A stretch of DNA of 64,000 nucleotides from Saprospiraceae bacterium. Lineage in GTDB: Bacteria; Bacteroidota; Bacteroidia; Chitinophagales; Saprospiraceae. Under the pieces are notes generated by a model that was not told the DNA's origin, searched no databases, and saw only the letters and a program-made list of their open reading frames with translations. Position numbers and translations under genes: made by a program. The stretch spans positions 496,001-560,000 of the forward strand of contig JADKCC010000002.1 of the NCBI GenBank assembly GCA_016714785.1, read 5' to 3'. This document shows positions 1 to 9,800 of this stretch, piece by piece. Position 1 is the stretch's first letter. Each line of letters begins with the position of its first letter.

Positions 1-885
1 GCACTTCCACTTGAGATGGGTACGTTTACCATCAATCTAGATGGACTAGAATACGGAACACTAGTCAGTCAGATGGGCTCTGCAGGTGCGCCAACGGTGG
101 GTTTTACATCTTCGCCACCAGCAATTTTCACGCTAAGTGGAGATTTGATAGTTGGGGACTTTGTGGAGTTTGTGATATCTTTTACGGCTGATGTAGATCA
201 AATAGCTGGAGGTAGTTTTACCATAGACACAGAATTTAATCATACGCTAGGCAGTGTCAATAGTAGTAATAATATCAATGTCATTGTGCCAGCGTCGCCA
301 CAGCTGCAAGTATCTTTTGCTGGCCCCGCTACTATCAATACTTGTGATGTGGCCCAAAACTATTGTGTCACTATCCAGAATATCTCGGGCAATGCCTTTG
401 ATGTAAATGATATCCGTGGTACTTTGTCATTGCCAGCTTCTGCTACGATTAGCAATGTCACCACGACACCCAATACGATAACATATAATACCATTAATAA
501 TACACTATCCTCATTTAACTTGGCAGATAATGCCACAGCGACGATCTGTTTTGATATGATTGTAAGTTGTAGTGCTGCACCTGGTCCTATCAATTACGGT
601 ATATCTTTACTATACGATCCTGTCTGTCCTGGTGCAGATCTTTCTTTAAATGCTACTTCTACAAATATAACAGTCACTTCTGCTGCACTTACATTTAGCA
701 CTCCACCAAGTGGCACTACAAATGTCAACAGAGGAGACAATTTGACCTATAATGTCATTGTCAATAATACTGGTTCAGGTAGAGCAAATCAAGGTAGATA
801 TTGTGTACAAGCAGGCGCTAATCTGACCTTATCATCTATTCAAATAGCGGGTACACCACTCGTCATGTCGGCAAGTGCTCCTTAA
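1..885 (+). CDS. Giant surface protein, segment 1 (DUF11/CARDB-like), partial at 5' end
   Basis: This segment is open from base 1 to TAA at 883-885, and the true start is upstream of the window. It encodes Cys-containing beta-sandwich modules of the DUF11/CARDB kind, seen in phrases such as NLTYNVIVNNTGSG, which describe an unpaired 'additive' Ig-like fold typical of long Bacteroidota exoproteins. Immediately after the stop the same frame continues GYICFDLPVINAAG. This aligns with ICYIIDRTLIDAALG in the next module (about nt 1668-1705), so the stop sits inside a module and not at a natural protein end. A TCA to TAA change would explain it. Confidence 0.75.
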   Translation, partial: ALPLEMGTFTINLDGLEYGTLVSQMGSAGAPTVGFTSSPPAIFTLSGDLIVGDFVEFVISFTADVDQIAGGSFTIDTEFNHTLGSVNSSNNINVIVPASPQLQVSFAGPATINTCDVAQNYCVTIQNISGNAFDVNDIRGTLSLPASATISNVTTTPNTITYNTINNTLSSFNLADNATATICFDMIVSCSAAPGPINYGISLLYDPVCPGADLSLNATSTNITVTSAALTFSTPPSGTTNVNRGDNLTYNVIVNNTGSGRANQGRYCVQAGANLTLSSIQIAGTPLVMSASAP

Positions 886-3800
886 GGATATATTTGTTTT
901 GATCTACCTGTTATCAACGCTGCTGGTACTGTCACGGTCACCGAAATGTGGACGGTGACAGGATGTACATCGCCAACGATCACCAATATTAATCGACGAT
1001 TGAACTATGGATGTGGCGCTACTCCATTTTGTTATACATCACCTACGACCAACAACACTGTCAATGTCTTGGTCCCGATGAATAGCATGAGTATTGCCAC
1101 AGTGACGCCAAGTTTGCTATCTCGATGTGGAAAGGACGAAAATGTGCAAGTTACATTGACCCATACAGGTGGACCAAATGATATTCTAACAGGTGTCAAA
1201 GGAAAACTGAATTTACCAGTGGGCTTTGTACAATTGGCGGTTTCGGGTGGCGGCGTTTCTTATGTGCCAGGTCAAGATTCAATCTCAATACCCAATCTTT
1301 CACCAGGTGGTTCAGTCACGTTTTTTGCCAGAGTTAGGGCCACTTGTGCTGTTGCTTCAGGATCTTATTCATTTAGTTTTTTTGCAAAAAATAATGCACA
1401 ACCATGTATTGCCAATAATGCGCATCAAGTGAATACTAGTTTTATCCCTGTGCAATCGGCGGATCTTTCTATTCCAGCATCTGCGCCAGGCACACTTGTA
1501 CCATTTGCTGGAGGCAGTTATATAATTACAAATACAGTATCTAATGGAGGAAATGGTGCCATAGACTCTGTGTATTATTGTGTACAAGTCCACCCAAATG
1601 CTACACTTACTGCGATTACGCTAGCGGGTATGAATATTCCTTTATTTTCATCGTCGCCTACGGAAATTTGTTATATCATTGACAGAACTTTGATTGATGC
1701 AGCGTTAGGCGTTGGTGTTCCATTTTCCAATGCAAATATTCCAGTCGTAGAAACATGGACATTTAATTCCTGTAGTTTCCCTGCAAACGACTTAATGAGA
1801 AATGCAAGATTTGGTTGTTTGGGTAGTACTTGTGGTACATCCAATCTAAGAGCTACAGGTGTTACCTTTGGCGATGCTGTACCTGAAGTTGCCATTGCCA
1901 TTACATCAGCGACTAGACCTGCCTGTTTTGTAGATAATCCTTCAGTTGTAAGTATTCGAGTATCTAACACGGGTACTGCTCCTTTGGCACAATTGGTTTA
2001 TACGATCTCTGCAGGAAATAATGCTATAAACGTAGCTTCTATCCAAATCAGAGATGAAATAGGCAATTTAGTGACTGATCAAACGATCGATGTGACCACT
2101 TCACCAGCGCATTGTTCAGGTGGTGTAAGAACATTAAGAGATACAGTAAGGAATGTCGATATCCCAGCAGGAAGTTATGTTGATATTCAATATGAACTGA
2201 TCCACAACTGCGCATGTACCTCTGGATGTAGTACAAATGACATTTATAATAGTAGCTTAAGGATAAATAGTTATACAGAGAATTGTGGCTTCAGATTTAA
2301 TGTGGATGAAAGAGTTTCAACAGCAGATTTTGATGCTTATATCAATGGATATGTAGAAGGTACTCAAGATTTATTTACATCAGGAAGTGTACAATATACG
2401 ACTACGGGTATGGAGTTGGATTGGTTTAATGGCAGTTTTCCTAATGCCTATATCGAGACAAAATTTACTTTACCACAAGGTATAGATTATAGTCCGAATT
2501 CGATCGTTTGGACTGATCCGAATGGATTAATATTCCCAGTCGCATCCGAAACTTATATGGATGGAGCGGCAGGTGCGCCTGATATGGTGATTATTAGGTG
2601 GAATAACGCTTATCGGCCAGCAGGATTTATATTTAGTGGTGGCAACAACTTTAGATTTAATGTAGTTAGTGATTGTAGTGAAAGAGTTGTAGCTGGATGT
2701 TCGCAGTTTTGGGATTTAAATATTACTGCACAGACAGACTTAACTATCGACCCTGCTTGTACCAATTGTCCTACAAGGTGTATATGGAGTAATCCTGTTT
2801 TGGTAATGAGATTGCACTGTCCAGGACCGGGACCATGCTCTTGCGAAGGAATGGTCTTTGATAACTTCCAAGTAGAAAGGATTAATTTTGGGATTCCAGA
2901 CAACAATAATGACCGTACACCTAATGGCGCAGCTATAAATATGGCCTTGGTTGAGAGAGATCGTTTCATTACAGGAGATACATTGTCTGCATTGTTTGAA
3001 GGAACGGTTGCAAGTTCAGGAATGACCTTTTCCTATGGATTTGCAATAGTTGATTTGGATCATGCTAATTTTATACCATTGACAGCTACTGTGACCATTT
3101 TAGACAATAGTACATCTACACCTTTTACTTGTAATGCGGTGCCACTAACGGCAGATTTTACCAATACAAGAATAATAGCCGATTTTTCGCCTGGAGCGCT
3201 CAATGCTTTAGGTTGCTCTATACCTGGTACCTTTACATTTGAAAATGATGACAATGTGACGGTCAATATCAATTATAAAGTCAATGATCCATTTGCGGGC
3301 ATTCAAAAATTGATAACAGTACCTACACAGTTTTATTTATCTAATATGCCATTTGGATTGGGAAGTGTCAACCAATGTAATGTCAGACAAGATCGTGTTT
3401 CGCAGATAGGTATTCAGAGAGAAAGAGACATGGGATCTGATAATTTTGGTGCTTGTGATTTGCCAGATTTTTTTGTGAGAGAAAGGTTATATTTGGGTGG
3501 TATCAGTACTGATGAGTTCCCTTATGAAATACGACAAATCGGTCTTCCTAGAGAATTTACTTTTACGAAGCCATCAGAATTTGTTCACCGAGCAGATCAA
3601 TTGGGTATCAGACTTACTCAAAACATCAATCCAGGCAGTACTAATATTGTTAACCTTACAAACGGAACAGTACCATCTTCATTTATCAACATCGTTGGAG
3701 ATCAATTGGTCTTAAATACAGAAGGCTATCTCAATAGTTTAAGTGATTCAAGAATACCAACAGATGAAGGTTTTACTATAGATTATTTCCCACGTGTACA

Positions 3801-6800
3801 AGGTTCTTGCAAGTCTCTAGCGGGTATATATTCCTATACTTTTAGTCAGATTTTGGGTGTGGACAATGAGTTGTTTGGAAAAGACACCTTGCAAGTGGAT
3901 GCAATGACCAAAACATTCGAATACCTTGGAGGTGCTCAATTGGTCGCGAGTGCTTCATCAAATAATGTAACCATTTGCTCTGCTAGTGAAGATGTAAATA
4001 TCAATGTCAGAAATCTAACCAATTTTAATGCACCGAATACATTTATAACGCTAAGAAGTCCAAGTGGCGGATTAGTCGGCTTTGATTTATTAGATGCTTC
4101 TAATAATATGGTCATTACACCATTACCTTTTGGCATATATCCTTTGGGAAATATCGGACCAAATGGAAGTAAAGATGTAATCTTACGTGTACGCGCTAAT
4201 AATTGTATGCGAGATAGTCTTGAGTTTGTTGCAGGATGGAGTTGTGAGAGTTATCCAACAACGCTAGAAGAAGCATTGTGTTCTGATCCGTCAACGGTGT
4301 ATTTTATACCTGCTACATCTGGAATAAATATGAATGTGTTGACACCAAATGTAGATGTTATCACAGATTTGTGCAATGAAGTGACTTATGAGGTAGAAAT
4401 ACTAAGTACCAACCTTGGGTTTTTAAGAGATATTTATTTCCAAGCTCAGTTTGCCCCTAATGAAACTTATGTAGCAAATACTATTCAAATGGCCTACCCT
4501 TCCGTAAGTGATGGTGGCAGTTACATCAATATTCCAAATCCAACACCAATAAGTGGTGGCTTTGAGATGGATGTTTCGACACTCAATACTTATCTTAATA
4601 CTGTAGGTTTGGTCGGGTCAAAAGATCTCGATAGTAATAAAATTAGTCTTAGGTTCCGTACAATTACTTCTTGTAATTTTGCTTCTGGATCAAGGGCAAG
4701 ATTTCTTACCAACGCATTTAGTTCTTGTGGCGATCCTTTATCAGCCATATCAAAAACAGCAGCAAGAATTAGAGTTACATCAGAACCACCAAGTTTTAAT
4801 GTGGACTTAGCATTAGGTGATTTAACGCTAAATGCATGTAATAACCAACAGGGACTATCTGTTGCTACCATGGTATTGAATAGTGGTTCGCCATCAGTAA
4901 ATGATTCTATCAAATATATATTGCCGCCAGGAATTGTCTATTTACCAGGGTCTTATACACCGATCAGCAATGCAGTGTTGACGCCGCCATTGATTTCAAC
5001 AAATGGAGGTATTCAGACACTATCATGGCCGTTTCGATCAGGTTTAGGATTAGGGTCAACAATTTCTTTTAGTATCGAGGTTGAAGCAGTAGATATCGGC
5101 CAATTATGTACAGATTATACCATTGTAGTCCAAGCATATTCGACCATAAATGACATGTGTGGTGCGCAAACCTGTAATGTTGGAATAATAGCTGGAGAAG
5201 GTACTCAAACCATATCCATTATAAAACCAAAACTCAAGTTTCAAAACCTAACAGGTACATTGACCTTGATGCCATCACCTGCAAATCAAGTAAAAGCGGT
5301 GTTTAATGCAACATTGTTAAATATGGGTGCAGCGCTGCAAGCAGGATCTACCATTAACATGGATATTTATGACGATGTGGATGCAGACGGAACATTGAGC
5401 ACAGGAGATGTTTTTGTTGTAACAGTATCTGGTACGAATGCCAACGTTTTATTGCCAAATCAAACCATTAACCTTATGGGAATGGGTACTTTTGCTGCAG
5501 GTGTACCTTCTATTTGTTCAGTGATTGCAGTACTTGATCCCCAAAACACCTGTACATGTGATCTAGAGACATCATTTAGATTCACACCTGACATCATAGT
5601 CAATATGGAAAAGGAACCGGAAGTTTGTAGTGGTGCTACTTTAGCAGTCGGTCCATCACCAACGGTAGGTTATGATGTAGAATGGATAAGCATAGACGGA
5701 TCCAATCTTTCTTTGCTTTCTTCTACGACTACAACACCAACTAATTTTAGCTCAGAAAACAACACAGGAAGCAATCAAATCATCAGATACGCTATACGTA
5801 CAAGTGCAGGCAATGACTGTTATGTATTTGACACTATTGCCATAACGGTATTCCCGAATAATATGGATGTAGTCAGTGTGCAATCGTGTCAAGGTCAATC
5901 TTTTTCACTACCTGCAGCGACTATTGGTGGCACCAATTATGTTTGGGTACCTAATACTGGATTGACATTTCCTGGTCCAGATATGCGATATGCCATTATT
6001 ACATCTGTAGCGCCAGGGTTGACAACCTATAGCCTTACCTATACAGATGCAAATGGATGTGCTGCTAGTTATAATTATGACGTTACAGGTATAGATTGTG
6101 GTACTGCAAATACACGTATAGGAGATTATGTGTGGTTTGATGTCAATGGAAATGGGATTCAGGATATGGGCGAACTTCCTATTGCAGGTATGATTGTAAA
6201 TCTCTATAATGCCAATAATGGAACCATCGTTTCGTCCACAACAACGGATGCTATGGGTAATTATTTATTCGATTTTTTACCCCAAGGCAATTATTTTGTT
6301 GAGTTTATTCCTTTGAATGGATTTACCTTTACCACACCTAACCAAGGAACTCAAGGCACAAATAGTGTGGCAAACACTACAACGGGCAGATCACCCAACT
6401 ACTTTTTACCATTAGATAGCGAGACGCTGTATGTAGATGCAGGTATGAATGCAATGTGCAATCTAGACATGAATGTCAACGTAGGACCTTGTGTGGTAGC
6501 GGATGCATCAAGTCTCAAAAGAGTGGTTACAGTTCATCTTGATTGGCAAAATAATGTATATACCTATCCATTTATTGATGGTGGTGATGTAATCACTGTT
6601 AATATTTTGGGACAAGATTATACTGTACCAGTAAGCACCGTAAATGGAAGCCACACCTTTAATATCGACTGGCAACCTACAACCAATACAGTTGTTTCGG
6701 CTACTGCTACATTTATGAATGCGCCTTCTTGTACAGATGCTATAAATATAGGTAGTTTTGGTCCATGTACATTTGACTTGGCTTTGAGAAAAACAATCGT

Positions 6801-9800
6801 CACACCGACATCACCGCCATATAAGTATGGTGATGTTTTGCAATATAGAATAGAAGTATTTAATCAAGGAACTATTCCAGCTGCAAATATCAATGTCATC
6901 GATTATAAACCTGCAGGACTTGAGTTTGTAGCGGCACAAAATCTAGATTGGTTTTTAAATACAAATGCATATTCTGAAGCATTTATATCAGGACCAATTC
7001 TACCAGGAGCGTCCACCTTTATAGATATTTATTATAGAATTATCATGAATTCGGGCAACAATAATGCTTGGACTAACTTTGCTGAAATCACCTATGCCGA
7101 AGATAATATGGGCAACGATAGAAGCAATTATGATACGGACAGCACACCAGATAAAAATCCAAATAACGATGTAGGTGGCCAACCAGACACGGCAAATGAC
7201 AATCGTTTGGATGGAAATGGTGTAGATGATGAAGACGATCATGATGGAGCAAGTTTTAATATCTTTGATCTAGCATTGACAAAAACAATTGCAACGCCAC
7301 CACCATATACTTTTGGTCAAAATATACAGTTTGATATTACTATATATAATCAAGGAAATATTACAGCAAATTCCTTTAGCATCATAGATTATATTCCATC
7401 GGGATACACCTTTTTACCAGTAAATAGTCCGGCTTGGACATTGTCAGGTAGTAATGCCACGCGTACAATACCAAACCCATTATTACCAGGCACAAGTGTG
7501 ACTATTCCTATCATATTAAGAGTGGTAAGTGCAGCGCCTACGCAATATACCAACATTGCAGAAATATCATCTGCGAGAGACAATAATGGTATGATTGTCC
7601 AAGATTTTGATGGCGGATTTGACAATAATTCATCCAATGATAATGGGGGACAACCTGATACAGCATCTGATGACGCATTAAATGGCAATGGTACAGGAAT
7701 GGGTGGATTAGCCATCGGTGATGAGGATAATATGGATGTAGCTAGAGTATCAGTTCCAAATATTTCACTCAACAAATCAGTGGTTTCTATCAATCCAGCA
7801 TCAAGTGGCAATGTCTCCAACAACGACGTGACTTTTGCTCTTCGAATAGAAAATACAGGTAATGAAAACCTGACCATGTTGACTTTGTCAGATGATTTTA
7901 TATCGCAGTTTGGCGGAAGTTTTGTGAGAATAGTGACCATGCCATCTATTTTTTCATCAACAGCAACCACAAATCCAGTGCTTAATCCCGCATTCAATGG
8001 TGGTGTAAATGATGAAATATTTAATGGTTTGACAGGCAATTTTGCTCCGACTCAAAACCTTGTAGTACGCCTTACCTTAGAACTTAATGATGTAAATCCT
8101 GCTGATCCTTTGGTCAACGAAGCATTCACATCAGGGAAAGATCGTTTCGACTCGGTGGTTAGAGATACTGCGCAAGCAATGGTGATGTTGCCAAATTGTT
8201 TCCTTCAGGTCAACTGTCCAACACCAGCTCAAGGTAATTTTAACTGTGCAGGAGATGTGCCTGATGCAGCAACAACCGTTGCAACCTTTAATAATACTTA
8301 TGGTGTCAATGCCATAGAAAATTTCTGTACAACACCAACTATAACATTTGTGGATGCAATTGCAGGTTTGGGCTGTGCATCAAGCCCTCAAACAATAACC
8401 AGAACATATACTATTACAGATACTGGCATGGCACCAATAGGATCACAATCCGAGACTTGTACCGTCATTTATACCGTGGTTGATACCATCAAACCAATAT
8501 TCATGACACCGCCATGTGATCTGATTTTGGAATGTGGGGCAGCATCTAATACCACAGCTATCAATACTTGGCTCGCCATGAATGGTAAATCTGTGGCTAT
8601 GGATAATTGTGACCAAAATGTAAGCGTAACTAGTGCGCTTGTAGAAAACATCAATACTTGTGGCAACACGACCACCAGAAAATATAGTTTTACGGCTACG
8701 GATGACTGTGGAAACAGTATAGTTGCATTTGGAAATGTGATCTTAGAAGATAGAATCGCACCTGTTTTGACTTTACCTACTGCGACAAACAATGTGGCGT
8801 GTAATGGAAATATTGCGACAGCTGTCACCAATTGGATAAACTCAGCTTCTGCTACGGATCAATGTGGCGGAACGGTCATCATCACATCTGCCATCACCAA
8901 TGAAATAAGAGATTGTAATGGCGTGAATACCAGAATAAGAAGAAACTATCTTTTCACAGCAACAGACAATTGCGGTAACGCCACCACAGGAACAGCGACA
9001 TTTACGATCAATGACAATACAGCACCTACAATCGCTGCACCAGCAAACCTTACAGTAGCTTGTGGTCAAGATATCGGAGCCGCAGTAGTTGATTGGTTGG
9101 ACAATTATACCGTAACAGAAGCTTGTCAGACAGTGACTGTAAGAAATAATTATACAGGCATTCTACCGAACTTATGTGGTGGTAGCCAAACGGTGACATG
9201 GACAGTAACAGATGGATGTGGCGCGACAGGAAGTAGCAGTGCGATGATCGTTGTAAGCAACGACGTGACACCACCAGTATTCAGCAATTGTCCAGCAAAT
9301 ATCACCGTCAATGTTGATGTAGATCTTTGTGCATCCAATGTGGTTTATAGTACACCGATCGCGACTGATTGTAATAATCCAGTGACCGTGGTCCGAACAA
9401 GCGGCATTGCTTCAGGATCAATTTTCCCGTTAGGTGTATCAACAATTGTATTTACAGCTACAGATAGATGTGGCAATACGAATACTTGTAGCTTCACCAT
9501 CACGGTCGTAGATACGGACGTACCAAGCATTAGCTGTCCAGACAATGATGTAGTGGTATGCACCAATGGAAGTTGTGTATGGCCAAGTACGACAGCCCTC
9601 AACCCAATTGGAATCGAAAACTGTCCAGGAGCCAATGTTACCTACACAATCATAGGTGCTACTACAGGTTCAGGCAATGGCAATGTACCAACAAATACCA
9701 ATTTTGCACTAGGAACATCCACAATAACGTACACCATTACGGCAGCGAATGGCCAGACGGCTAGTTGTAGCTTCAATGTGGTAGTCAATGATTGTACAGC

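Noticed and set aside
360..593. Minus-strand open frames inside the giant gene (also many between 8469 and 19802)
   Set aside because: They are antisense shadows of the repetitive coding sequence; the same antisense peptides recur in each 2.1-kb unit, with no independent start, promoter or homology that I can see.
946..948. ATG at 946 as the true start of the giant protein
   Set aside because: It lies inside a module whose first half is encoded before the TAA, and no signal peptide follows.
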